Program-made: the position numbers and the translations under genes
Source: Diploscapter coronatus
Taxonomy: Eukaryota; Nematoda; Chromadorea; Rhabditida; Rhabditidae
NCBI GenBank assembly: GCA_964036155.1
Contig: OZ038423.1
Span: forward strand, 36,409,249 to 36,473,248
Direction: 5' to 3'
Length of the DNA: 64,000 nt
Notes under the pieces: generated by a model
What the model saw: the letters and a program-made list of their open reading frames with translations, nothing else
The model's database searches: none
Told to the model about the DNA's origin: nothing
In this document: one piece after another, positions 46,501 to 58,564 of the stretch
How positions within the stretch are numbered: position 1 is the stretch's first letter
Layout of the letters: every line of letters begins with the position of its first letter

Positions 46501-46955
46501 TCTAAAAATCTGATCAGTGATAAAATCAAAAAAGATATCCAAGGGTTTCAAACCCTTTCACTTTCAAAAAATCAAATCTCTTGAAAAACTAAAATTCTTC
46601 TTTCATAAGGCGTCTCTTTACCCATTATGTTTGCAAAGTTCAATCACATTTCAAAGAGAAAAGAATAAATTACTAAACGCTAGAACGGAGACCAAATACA
46701 CGTATTTGAAAAGGCAACCAAGCTTGAATGAATTTCAAAACAGAAGCTCAGTCCTTCTAATTTGGAGATTACAGTAATTGAAAATGACTAACAAGCCCAA
46801 ATATGCTGATGGAAATAGATAAAACTAAAAAGAATTCTATGACACTTGGGTTATTACAGCAAAGAAAGGAAGGAAGTGATAAGTTATCAAACAGGACTTT
46901 TGACTGATAAGATGTTAACTGGGATAGAATTCTGGAAAATTCGGCACTTTTCTTC

Positions 46956-49900
46956 TTATTTGTTGGAGTCGTTCACGATCAGAAGACACGTTGAGAGCTG
47001 AAAAGTTTTGATGATTTTTAAAATTTGCAGAAAAATATGAAGTTAAAAACTAATGATTTTTTAAAATTTTCAAAATTCACCACCCCCACCTTCTGAGTGA
47101 ACTTCTCCTCTCCCAGTTGGGCTTCCATGATGAATTGAGAGCCTCCTAATTCGTAGACTGATGGCTGCCAGACTCTGAAAATTTTCTAATTTTTTTCAAT
47201 TTTCAGAAGTTCTTACTTGACGACAAAATTGAATTTTTCCGAGGCTCCCGCCTTGATCTGTGCGCTCAATTGCGATCTGTCGACCATGTACTGTTGGCGG
47301 TTGTCTGGGGCCAATTGGGCTAGGGAGTTGACTTGCTCACGGACCTGGAAATTTGATTTTTATTCCGAAATTATTGTTCCTTCTCGAAAAAAGAATCACT
47401 ATTTTTAGGAATATTTTGTATGTGTTTTTTTTTCAAATTTTTACTCACCTTTGGAACGAATCTGATAACCACATTCGCATCCCTGTTCAGTTCGTCCTTG
47501 TTGCTGATCACGAAGGAAAAGGGGACTTCACAAATTCTGGAATTTTAGAATTTTCGAGAAAAATCAGGAAAATCCAACCTCTTGGCTTTGAACGAGTGAT
47601 AGACGGGTGGGAGTCTAGAACAGTTTATTTGCAGAGGCATGTTCGCTGGGATGTTTTCTTGGGTTGAATCGTCCAGGCCTTTTTCGGACATGGAGAGAGT
47701 GTCTTCTGGAATCGAACTTGCTTTCGGATCGCGGATAATCGTCTCGCCGACAAGACACATGTTCTGGAATTTGGTGGATTATTTTTTGGTTTGAGAAAAT
47801 TTTGCAGACTTTAAATCCTTCGCTTTCCAGTATGTACTCTTTTCTAGAACTTCTAATTTGTTGTATGTTTCATTCTTACAAGAATTTTCCCAGACTTTAT
47901 ATTCTTTATTTCGATTTTTCGAATTTTTTCCAACCTGCCCATCCGCATTGATGATGTTGGCCTTCCAAAGGACAGCGAACAGATTCGCTTCATTTTGTCT
48001 TCCCGCCTCGTTATCCACCCACTTGGGACAATCGATGGAAGGCACGAATTGGATTGAGTCGTTCGGCAGATTCGAGCCCGCACTCAGGCAGACGGCGTAC
48101 GACTGACCACTTTCCAGGACTACTGAGAAAAAACAAATTTTCTCCTTATTTTATGAAATTAGAAAAATCTTATAAAACTGTTCTTATCGGTCATTTTTTA
48201 AATAGCCAAGTTAATTTAGGTTTCTTGTTCTAAATAAAAATGCTTACTTTGCTGATTGGACGACAACTTCAGCCCCTTCTTGTTCGGCGAAGCCATCCGA
48301 ATCCTCTGCAGTTCAACTCTGGCCAGGACATCCGCAGACAGGCAATTCTTTAGGTTCAACGAATATAGCGAAAATGAATCTGAAAATTTCATCTTCATCT
48401 TTTCATGTTTTCAAACAAAATACCTAAACTCGTAAGTTCTGCTGAAAGGAGTGATTGGACAGCAAATTCGAGCTGAATTCGCCAATGTCGAACCTAAAGT
48501 TATTCGTTTCTTTTCAATGTTTGATACTATTTTAAAATTTATATTTAGGCTCCTCGAAAAATTCGGAGTTCTTAGGGAAAAAGCTGTAAGAAATAAAAAC
48601 TCGCCGAACTTTCCCAGAAGTTCGCTCTTCTAGTATTCTAAATTTTCCCACCTGCCCACTTTCCGCTCCCCGATAAGCGAGCATCACAGGCATACTATAA
48701 TTCTCGCATTCCACTTCTGGAGCCTTCATGTCAAAGAGCATTCTGAAATTTTCATTCTCATTTTTCCCAAAATCCAAATTCCGAAACCTGATTTTCCCCC
48801 GAATCCCAATCTGACTCGAATATTTGAAGGTCGAAATAGCCTGAGAATTGGCGGAGACTGTTTCGGGGCAGGGAACTCTGAAAATGTTGATTTTTCAAAA
48901 ACTAATATTTTAGGAAAACCGGTTCTCTCCCTCCATAACAGCGACTGTTGCAGTGTTAATGGAATCAATCGCACAGGCCAAACTCGTCACTTCTTCGGAG
49001 CCAATGTTTTCTACCTGAATCTCCAAAATTATTACGAATTTTCAGAAAATATGCCTTTTAGTAAGAAAAATCTATCAAAAACTCGTACATCAACGATCAA
49101 TTTGATGGCCTGATCGCAGAAGACTTTGATCGGGGCGGGACGGAAGACTTTCACGTCCAAAAGGGGCCATTTTGAGGAAACCACTGTGCAACTCAGCCTT
49201 TCGTCTTTTGCATAGGCCATTTGTTTGATCTGAAGAGAAAACGTTCTAATTTTAGGTTTTTACGACCTTCAAGGTCTCTTTAGTTTTATATTTCATAAGG
49301 CCAACCTCTTTAGGAGTATTGTTGAGCCGTTGTCCTCGGACTCTGACAGGAATCACTCCTTGGATGCTCATTTTCTGCTGTCCTTGCGAATCGTCGCTTT
49401 CAATCTGAACCTCGATTCCATCCACAGCAAACTCTTTGCAATTCGCTTGAGGGATTGCCGAAAGTTCCACCTGAAAAATTCGGATTTCCAAAGATGAAAT
49501 TTCCTCATTTCCTCACCAAAATGGTACTATTCGGTTCGATGCTCAGTCTTTCAATTGCCAAACAGTGGATCGTGGAGCCAGTCGGGGCGGAACCTAAAGA
49601 ATCATTAATTACCATGAAGTTACCAAAAATGCTAAAATGTTACCATCTAGAGTAGCAGCGTGAGCGATTCGGAGTCTTAAATTAGTCAAACTCAACGGAA
49701 TTGCGAGTGGATTGTGCAGAGGACAGAGGACGCGATATCTTTCGCCGACAGGGACAGCTCTTTGACGACGATTGTTCGTGGAGGAAGAGGCAACAAGAGA
49801 AGGCAGGCGGAATGGAGTTGTGGGGCCTGAAATTCAAGTATTTGATAAAGTGTCGTTTTTGGAAAAAAAAATGCTTAGTCAAGTGTTTGAATTAACCTGA

Positions 49901-52900
49901 ACTGTATGATATGATTTTTATCAGTCAATTATGTTCCGATAGACTAAAATCTTATTATTTCGATTAGGATTTTTCTGATTTGATAACTGGTCATTTTATC
50001 GAACTTTGCTGATCTTTACCTGCAACAGCATGAAACGCTGCCCGTTCCAAGTTTTCCCAATCTGCGGTGATGTAGAATCTCGCAGTTTCAGATGAAGGAG
50101 CTTCCCCGTAAATCACTGTGATATCTCCCTCGATTTGAGGGCAGGGCAGGGTAAAACCGAGCTGAAAATAACCGATGTTAAAAATGAAAATATTTGATTT
50201 TTGGAAAGTTCATTCACTTACAGCGAAAAGCATTGGAAAAACATCGACGAATTTGCAAGGAAATAAAATCAAAATCTCCAACCTTTCTCGGATCATTACT
50301 CTGCAGAGCTCGTTGCGCGATGATAATGAACGTTCTCAAGGACTCCTTTTGCACGTCATCCGACAGACTGAAAATTTTGATTCATTTTCAAAATGAATGT
50401 AAAAACTTTTGCCTGATCGAAGAAGTCAAAAGTCGTCTGGAATACTCGATGGCTGAAGTGGCATCTGATGCGTCGTTGCACAGAGATGCGTAGAGTTGAC
50501 GCTGAAATTTTTTAATTTTGAAAAAATTCATGTTGTCCAGAAAAGCGTCAATTAATTTAAGGTTCAAAAAATCATTTTAAACATTCAACAAAAAATGGTA
50601 AAAACATTCATTTTTTTTAAACTAGCATTTTTTAAACTCCCGAATTTTTATCTTGAATTTTTCTTCAAGAACAAAAATACAGACCTCGATTCCTCCCCAC
50701 TGCTTATCGATGTACATGGCTGTGCACGACCTGTAACAAGCGATGGCCAAATGATTGATGTCGGCCTTGAAGAATCGGTTGGCAGCTAGAACCGAGTAGA
50801 ACGAGGCTTTCCTCTGTCGTTTTGCGATCGAGAAACATCGGGCCGCCTCCGATTGAACTATCGCCACACACAAGTCGTTTTCCTGAAGCTCTCTTATTTA
50901 TTTTTTTGGAGAAATAGGAGTTTTCGAACCGGAACATTTGTGAGTTTTGTTAGCAGAGAGGCAGCTTCCCGAGGCATTGCCAACTCGAGCAGGATCCGAC
51001 AGATATTGACAGCGCAACGCACGATGCTCGTGTATCGACTGAAATTCTCTATCGACTTCAGAAAATTTCAAGAACTAAACCTCAATCTAGCTTCATTTAT
51101 AACTTTAATTTATAGCCTCATGTGAAGTTTTCGAATTTCCAACTTACCCTCCATACTGAATCAGATAGACGAATGCGTTCTCCAGATAGTGAATGGGGAA
51201 TTGTCGCAGTTGGACGTGTCCTAGATAGGTCGTCAGAGCGCACATTTCCTGAAGATTCCGAGTTTTCTTGAATTACTGAATCAGGTTTCTCGGAAACGCG
51301 ATAGGGAAACTATTTCGCCGAACAATGTCATAGTATGCCTTCTTTTGAAAATATCGACTACTCTTTCTGTTAGTTGGTTTTGAGAAGCCTGTTCTGGATT
51401 TGCCTTACCAGCGCAGTAGCCTGATAGAGATAGGCCTCATTATTCTCGAAGTCCTTCTTCACCGTTCTGTACTGCTGCTGAGCGAAGGCGTACAGACCAA
51501 ACAGAAACGCCAAATCTGCCAGCCTTCTCAATTGCATCTCGTTCGACTCGATGCTGTAGCTGAAAATGCATTTCTTAACTTACATTTTCAAAGGTTGCAA
51601 AAAATTATTTTTTCTTGCACTAAATTTAGTAGTTTTTATTCCAAAAATCAAAGCAATAAAAAATGAAGATGCTTGGAAATTTTCTTGATAATAGTTGAGA
51701 ATCGTAAGATTTAACTAGCCTTATGTTAGCCTGTGGCTGGTTAGCGGGTGTCTGCGAGGACTGCAGCCATTTCTTGACTCCGCTCGTCAGCGACCTGCCA
51801 ATGATTCCCCTCCTCGCCGCGGTCTGCTCCGTCAACGTTCGCATCAGTTTTTCCACGTGGGCTGTCTGTGAAATTCTCATTCATCTTCAAACATCTAATA
51901 AAGTTCCAAGAGATTTGGGGAAAAGTCTCACCAAGTTCTTTGTCGCGAATTTCTCGATGACAATTCTGACCGCCTCTCGATCAGTTGCAGGCAAACGGCG
52001 AGTTGTCTTGGCAGAGGCTGAAAATTTAATTTTTTTGCAAGAAAAATATTTTCTCTTTCGAAAGTTCAAATTTTCGAGAAAATAGAAAACTCCAACCTAG
52101 ATGAGAAGTAGTCGTGGTCGGAATCGAATTGAGCACGTATGATGGTGAAATTGTTGAAACTGTTTGACTAGCAGTTTGGGCCGACTCTGCTTCAGCGGCT
52201 TTCATCGCGGCGTGTCTTCTGAAAATTTTCATCGTTTTCAGAATTCGCCCTTTTATTTTTACCTAGCCCTTTCCAGTCCCCTTTGCAGCAACAGTTCGTA
52301 CTGTTCTTCCTCGGCCCAGAGATCTTCCTGCTCAGTTTCCTCCATGGAATTGCCCAATTTGATCATGTCACAGGAGTCCGGTCCGTAGAACGAGCACATT
52401 TGAGTGAACACCTGCTCGGACCTGAGTTTTTTAATTCAAATAAAATCATTATCAACAGCTACGGATTTTTTCATATATTTTCAAAAATAGCTTACAAATT
52501 AGGATCGTCGGCAGTCGTATCACACAAGAGAATGTAGTGTTTCATTGTGTTTGGAGTCATCCATCTCGGCGAGGCGCAGAATGCAGGGGTCACTCCTCTT
52601 TCCATGGATGAATGCTGAAAATTCGATTTTCTTTCAGACTTCTCGAAACTCGACCCGCAGGAAAATAGCACATCGTTTTGAGAGAGAAAAGACGACATGC
52701 TCTTTTCCTCTCAACACGACACACTATTTCTTTCTACAGGTCGATTTGCAGATCGAGTTTTGAGACGTCTGTTTTTTCTTGAAAAGCTCATTTTTCAACC
52801 TGCATGGTGTGCTGTGTCTGGACCAATTTGCTCAATTCGCTCATCGGGTTTTCGTCGTGCGGAGAGACGATGAAAACGCAGGCGATGAAGTGGCGAAGAG

Positions 52901-53604
52901 TTTCCTGAAAAATTCAATTTTTTCGTCGACTTTTAAATTTACTTTTTACTAGTCATATGCCAGTTCATGAAAACAATAAATTTTCTTAGAGTTTCTAAAA
53001 TTCCAATTTACCTGCTCCACTGGTTCTGCCCATCTCTGTACACAGGACAAGAATCGCTGCACGCCAACATCAAGAGAGGAAGAACTCGCGAGCGACTAGA
53101 AGGAAAAATTTGAAAAGTTTGAAAATTGTGAAATTCCACCTCATGCAAAACGTGTGGCAGAACAGACAGGGATAGAAGATGCCCCTCTTTGCGCAGATCT
53201 CGGAAATCCAGAGAAACTGTTGTTTGAGTGGGTTGGGGAGAAGTCGGATCCTGGAAATACAATTTTCAGCACAGATTTCTCTTAAAATATCCAGAGCCAT
53301 GCCAACTCAACTCGAACTCAAACTTCAACAAAACCTCGAGAAAACCCAATCCTTCACTTTATCACTTACATTTGCACGATTCTGAAGATATCTCTTATCA
53401 ATATTTTGGAGGGAAAGTAAAGAAAAAACGAAGAAAAAGACTTCATTGCTTTTTGGTAAGAATGAAAAATTATCGACCCACCCTGAGTTGTATTTGATGG
53501 TTGCCGAAAGCAGTCAGGAGCTGGGAGACAGAGGTGAATCCTCTGGAAGCGGCCCTCGACTCAGCTATGGGGGATGTCAGCAGGGCCACCAGAGGTCGCT
53601 CCAT
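46956..53604 (-). CDS. trpp-8: TRAPP III subunit 8 (TRAPPC8/Trs85 family)
   Basis: Thirty-one exons, about 1244 residues, in transcript order: 53482-53604, 53140-53250, 53012-53095, 52800-52904, 52496-52614, 52263-52421, 52097-52218, 51932-52017, 51720-51865, 51409-51559, 51148-51248, 50930-51038, 50685-50882, 50407-50501, 50283-50367, 50020-50161, 49644-49826, 49517-49593, 49267-49470, 49089-49229, 48920-49014, 48788-48877, 48652-48742, 48424-48493, 48248-48379, 47935-48122, 47579-47763, 47449-47536, 47217-47344, 47090-47174, 46956-46997. TRAPPC8 is the subunit specific to TRAPP III, which activates Rab1 at early secretory and autophagy membranes. Family segments seen are LSKLVQTQHTMQ, PNTMKHYILLCDTTADD, SLTSGVKKWLQSSQ, LRRLADLAFLFGLY, YRTVKKDFENNEAYLY and RGQRLNNTPKE; the C-terminus (STCLLIVNDSNK) parallels the human ALIIISNV end. 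It is somewhat shorter than the 1435-residue human protein. The intron after exon 9 has a GC donor (AAG|GCTAGT); a GT donor fits neither phase nor homology. The donor of the exon 50407-50501 may instead be GC at 50412. Confidence 0.93.
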
Positions 53605-54418
53605 TCCTTCATCCACCGAAAATCAGCCACAAAAGTCCCCAAAACCGAAGCGCCGAAACCAACGATCAACCTTTCGTCCGCGATAGGAGACTAAACGGGG
53701 CGGAGTCTCGTGGTTTTCTGCAATCGAAGCACAGGCTTATGTGGAAAGAGAAAGAGAAACGGCGAGCAACGCAAAGTATCAATGAGGAATAAGATTTACG
53801 CAAGAAAACACGAAAATTGAAGCTAAAAATGAACGAAAAATTTAAATTTGATAAATGATCGAAAAGAATTGGAAAAATTTCAGGTGTGTGTGTAATTTTA
53901 CTTCAACTTTTCTTCATCTTTTTTTAATTTATAAAATTCTTGTACTTTTTGTTTTCAGGTTTTCAATTTTTTAAACGATATTCTGATGTTGGAATGCATA
54001 TTTTCGCTAGTCACTATTACTCGAATCTATAGGTGCGATCTGCGCAAGGTTATATGGCCTAATTGACTAGAAGAAGAAAGGCGAATGGGGAGGAAGACTG
54101 AAATGGAAATGAGAAGATAAACGAAGCATTGTCTCATAATATGGGGGAGGGTCACAACAGTCAACAGTCCAACTGACATTCTCACCCTTTGATATTGATA
54201 CCCAAATATGGAATCGCCTAACAGTCGATATCATCTTCATTCCACTTCAATTTACTTCTATCAATTTCATATTTCGATCAAATCTAAATCTTCTTTTGAT
54301 ATCTAAATATCTTTTCCCAGAAAAGTTTTCAGAAACGTCAGCTCATAAATTTCTGGAAACTTGAATCTAGGATCTTGAATGTTATTTTCGAATCTATGGC
54401 CATAATAATTTTAACTAG
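53605..54418. other. Upstream region between divergent genes
   Basis: No coding exon supported. It probably carries the trpp-8 promoter, and perhaps shared elements for the + strand genes to the right. Confidence 0.45.
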
Positions 54419-54568
54419 ATGATGAAAGATCTAGTTCGAAAGAATTTCGTTTCAATTCACAAACTCCAGTACATTACCGATGTCGGCATTGTTGTCCGAA
54501 TTCTGATGGCGCCCACTTTCGACGACCGGACCCAGAAAATTCCACTAATGGATACAATAATCGAAAAG
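54419..54568 (+). CDS. Candidate first exon of an unrecognised small gene
   Basis: Fifty codons from ATGATG to a perfect GTGAGT donor. The product starts MMKDLVRKNFVSIHKLQYIT, continues with a hydrophobic DVGIVVRILMAP and ends TQKIPLMDTIIEK. Codons are balanced and the frame is open. A possible second exon after TTCTTCTCAAG near 54639 would add about 18 residues to a stop. I recognise no family and the gene is unproven. Confidence 0.33.
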
Positions 54569-55206
54569 GTGAGTCACGATTTCACTTATCGATAATTGAT
54601 TCAGGTCTAAATTCGATTTTATTTTTTCTTCTCAAGAAAATGGAACCAATTACAAATTTACCCTCTCTTTTCTGTAGCTTGGTTAGCGTTTGAAATAAGC
54701 ATATATGTGAAATTTCTATTACGAAAGTTTCGAAATTATATGTTGATCTTCGCATGATCCTGATTTTGAAGGATAACTAAAGACGACGTCGTAATGATCT
54801 AAAGTGATCGTTAATTTCATCTGTCACTGATCTTATCATTTTTATCCAAATTTCGCTTTTCCAAATCCAATTAGTCCCAAATAGGGTAATTGATCATAAA
54901 AGGGAAAACTTACTCGCTCTAGTCTAAAAAGGGCTGTTCTTGGAACTCGTCGTAACCAGCAACCAGCTGAATGACTGTTTCTCTCCTTCTCTCTGCCTCT
55001 GTCTGCATCTTTGTCCTCTCTCACTTCTCTGCCCTCTTTCGTCACATCGTCAGACGAATTCTATCGATCGACTGTAATTCTGCATTGCCTAGGGCATTAC
55101 CATCTCCCATTTATCCCTCCAAAACCACGTGACCATATTTGGGGATAAATATTAGGGTTATTTAAGATTCTAGAAATCCCTCTATAAAGGGATAAATTTT
55201 GGTTAG
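54569..55206. other. Upstream of the four-pass membrane gene
   Basis: No further exon is firmly supported. Likely promoter of the gene starting at 55207. Confidence 0.4.
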
Positions 55207-56898
55207 ATGAAATCTTGGACTGAAAAGTTCAAGACCATCGTCCAGTCATTTGCAAACAAGAGTACCGTAAGTTCTCTATTTTTAGAAAATTTTGTTCTTT
55301 TTAATCAAGTACATATTTGAAGGAAATTGTGACTCAAAGAATCCTAGCTTTTATATACTATCTCTTCTAGCTAAAAAGCTCCGAGTTTTCCAATTTACCT
55401 AAATGATCAATTTCAGGTATCCTCCCCAAAAACTATCAATGCGTTCCGATGTTGCGGCACAATTCACGTCAACATTCTTGCTGCCTTCATAGCTTGTTTT
55501 GAATTGGCTCTACTATCTTATCACGTAAGATCTTCACTAAGTTTTCCTGCCAAAATTCAACATTTTCAGCTCTTATCCTCTACACCGACTACAACCTTGT
55601 CTTCAATTCTGGACACATCAGTCTCAGCTTTATCACTTCTAGCAATAATTCTACTTTTGACGGGGATTTTCTGGTCCTTTCCCATGCTACTTTTGCCTCA
55701 TCTTATTATGCAGGTAAAGTTTTTATATTTTTGGAGAAAAAGATCTGAAAATTGACGTTGTCATGAAGATCAACTCCAAAATTTTAGTTCTATAAATTAG
55801 TGTTATTTATAATCAAAAACTTGCTATTTCCAAATTCTTTGGTCCAGGTCCGATCCGCTCCGCAAAATACGGGTTGGACCGGGTCGTTAGAACTTTGACG
55901 ACATTTCTAAATTATCCGAAAAAAAAAAATTCAAAGCCTTCTTCCAGATTATTTGGATTCTCTGCCTCTTCGCAATGACTAGCTTTTCCCTATTCACTGT
56001 GCTCGCCGGAGCTTCGATCAACGTCAAAGTTACACTAGTTGGAGATCTCTTCGCGGCAATCAATACAGTAAGTTCTAACTTCAATTTTCTTGAAAATAGC
56101 AAAAAAAATTCAGAATGCCCTCTCACCAACCTCAAAAGCTACTCTCGTTTCGAGTTTCCTTCACACCGTCCTTATCACCGCTTTTCTCGTCTATTTGATC
56201 ATATCACTGATAAACGTGAGTGTGTTATTTGCAAAAAGTTTGATAAGTTTTTATAGGCTGAGAATATTTTCTTCTTAAACCTTGAGAAGAAAGAATGCAC
56301 TCGCTATAATGTTGTGATTAAACTTGCCACTTTAAGGACTGAGCCTAAATAGTTCAGGTTCAGGCCAAGTCTTTGAGTATAAATCCCGGACTAGAACTAA
56401 AATGACCAAAACCAGGAGGTGTGTGGAATTGGAATTCCGCATTTTACAAAATTCAACCTCTGCACATCCCTGGTCAAAATTATAGGCCTGTGTTTTAGAA
56501 GAAATGATGTAAGAAAACAACCATACCTAGTAGGCAGGGTTTAAGCCAAATCCTCCTTGAGTATCCCCTTAAGCCTAAATATTCTACAAAAATCTTGGTG
56601 GATACCTCCCTGTGTATCAACTCTCTATAGAAACATTTTGATTTGCGCACCCCTCTATAATTTTTCGTTCTGGCTGAAAGTCCGCCTAGGTTGGGAAACA
56701 ATTTTATATCTTCAGCTCTGGTGCTTCGGCGTGCTGTTGGACTGTTATCGGTCAGTTTCGTGTCAGTCGAAAATGTCGGCCTCTCCAGCAGTCTCACCAC
56801 CCAATTCCCATTCCATTCATAATCTACCAAATCTGGCCTCTCGATCGAAACCTAACGGAGGACCCCTTCCTCTGCACATCAACGGAACAGACTTCTGA
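55207..56898 (+). CDS. Four-pass membrane protein, LAPTM-like
   Basis: Six exons: 55207-55266, 55417-55524, 55570-55713, 55948-56067, 56114-56215, 56716-56898, 238 residues; every intron is phase 0. Four hydrophobic segments: about 36-56 (HVNILAAFIACFELALLSY), 75-104 (SALSLLAIILLLTGIFWSF, PMLLLPHLIMQ), 105-128 (IIWILCLFAMTSFSLFTVL) and 158-190 (SFLHTVLITAFLVYLIISL, LWCFGVLLDCY). Both ends are cytosolic by this topology. The CC pair just before helix 1 (RCCGTIHVN) and a Pro/Ser-rich C-terminal tail resemble the nematode relatives of lysosomal LAPTM4/5 proteins and similar uncharacterised four-pass families. The assignment is by layout rather than strong motif. Function unknown. Confidence 0.82.
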
Positions 56899-56913
56899 GC
56901 CAGATAATACATA

Positions 56914-56919
56914 AATAAA
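56914..56919 (+). terminator. Poly(A) signal of the four-pass gene
   Basis: AATAAA 16 bases after the stop codon; a very short 3' UTR. Confidence 0.5.
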
Positions 56920-58541
56920 TGACGGAGACTCGACCATGACGGAGCGTCTATTTCCCATTATTTTCTTCAAATTTCACGTTGCGCCTATCTCTAACTGTAG
57001 GACTCCGTCATCCGTCACTTCGTCATTTACTAATTGCCAATTTCTGACTTCCCTTAAACATCAGGAAATCTCGTGATATCTTGAAAAAGACGACAGGAAA
57101 GAGTGAAGATTATGTCAAGAGCTTTCCTTTCTCCTTATCGCCATTTGAGATGTTATAAGACTTCCATATTAACTTATCCCTGTGATAGCTTTATTAGTGC
57201 ATTCGAGTTGTTGGTTCCCCTCACAAATTCAATGATCAAAATTCGAGATCTCAGGTTTTGACATTTGTTGTAAAATAAGATATTTTTCCTCAAGATGTAA
57301 ACATTTGGAATGGTTTTTCCTTCTTTTCAAGAATATTTTAGCAAATTAGAACATGATTCTTATTTTTGAGTATATCTTTTAGTTTTTCATCCAATTTTTT
57401 TCGTGATCAAATTCGTTGTTTCTTCGATTGCAAAATTCTAGCAGTCCTTTTCCTAAAGATAAAAATTCAAAATAAATAACTTTTTCTCAAGATAAAATTG
57501 GTCTTCTCTTCTGATTTCTCACGAATACATATGGTTTTTTATCGTTTATCTTATCAAGATTTATCTCCAGTCCATCTTCGTGTATGCTTTTCTCCTTTGT
57601 CGTCTGCTTGTCTGCCTCCCCTCCCTATTGATCTCTTCTCTACGTGAGCCTTGGCCTTCCCTCCCTTCCTCGCCCTTTCCTTCTCCAACATTTCAACTCT
57701 ATTTCGTCTTACGAGTCACATGATCATGTTGTTCTCCCCGTCGGGGGTTGCCGTAACTTTTACAATTTTCAATCACCGCCGATTTTATCGATTGAAAATC
57801 ATTTACAAAAAAAAATCAAGTCTGCCCCTCGGAAAAAGTGCTTCTTTGCTAAATTTTAGCCCAACTTTTTCCATTTCAAAAATATAATGATAGAGTAATT
57901 TTCGATTGGTTAGCTTGCAGACTTTTTTTCCAACGAAAAAAAACGTTCCCCTTCCAACCTTTATCAGTTCCATCTCCAAATGTGTCAATTCCAGCTCAGC
58001 AAAAAACGCCTTTCCAATTCAAAGGTCGGCAATTTTCAACATCAAAACGGAAGAAAACTCAAGTTCTCCTTACAGTAACCTCTTCATTGATTATCGGTTC
58101 TTGTTTGTCAGGGGCATACCGGTTTTCCTCCATTCACATAATTTCAATACCCTCGATTTTCACTAGTCCTACTTCAAATCAGTACAGTTCCGTATGTACT
58201 GCTTACTTTCTCGCGTCATTTTCGATTCACACGCCCGTTTCCCCGTTCTCTCTTCGATTCGATTTTCAAACGGTGCGACTCCCGGTGTTTATCGATTTTC
58301 CTTGGCCTAGGTCTGACCCCCGTGCAGAGGGGCAATTTGCTCAGCACTCCAATCCCCTCTCCCTTCCCCTTTCCCGTCTATTTTCTCATTTTTCATTTCA
58401 AACGTTCAGCTTTTCTCGAAAACAGATAAGATAACGCGTCCTCTCGTCTAGTTTGCACTACGAATAACCGTCTTTATGACATCATTATCGATTTTTCGAA
58501 GTTGTTTATTTCTTTTTCGATTTTTGAATCTTTTTCATTTT
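56920..58541. other. Pyrimidine-rich upstream region of mafr-1
   Basis: No exon supported. The + strand is rich in CTC/TTC runs, which keeps frames open by chance (for example 57982-58434). Likely promoter of the MAF1 gene. Confidence 0.5.
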
Positions 58542-58551
58542 TAATTTTCAG
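58542..58551 (+). promoter_or_regulatory. Probable trans-splice acceptor of mafr-1
   Basis: TAATTTTCAG ends at 58551, 13 bases before the ATG at 58565. A leader this short with no donor nearby is the usual picture for spliced-leader addition. Confidence 0.6.
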
Positions 58552-58564
58552 AAAACAAAGAAAA

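Noticed and set aside
50407..50415. A second GC donor in trpp-8
   Set aside because: A GT donor six bases further on gives the same phase, so the GC site is not required.
57982..58434. 150-codon open frame upstream of mafr-1
   Set aside because: Kept open by CT-rich sequence (Ser/Phe/Pro-rich translation); typical of a pyrimidine-rich promoter.
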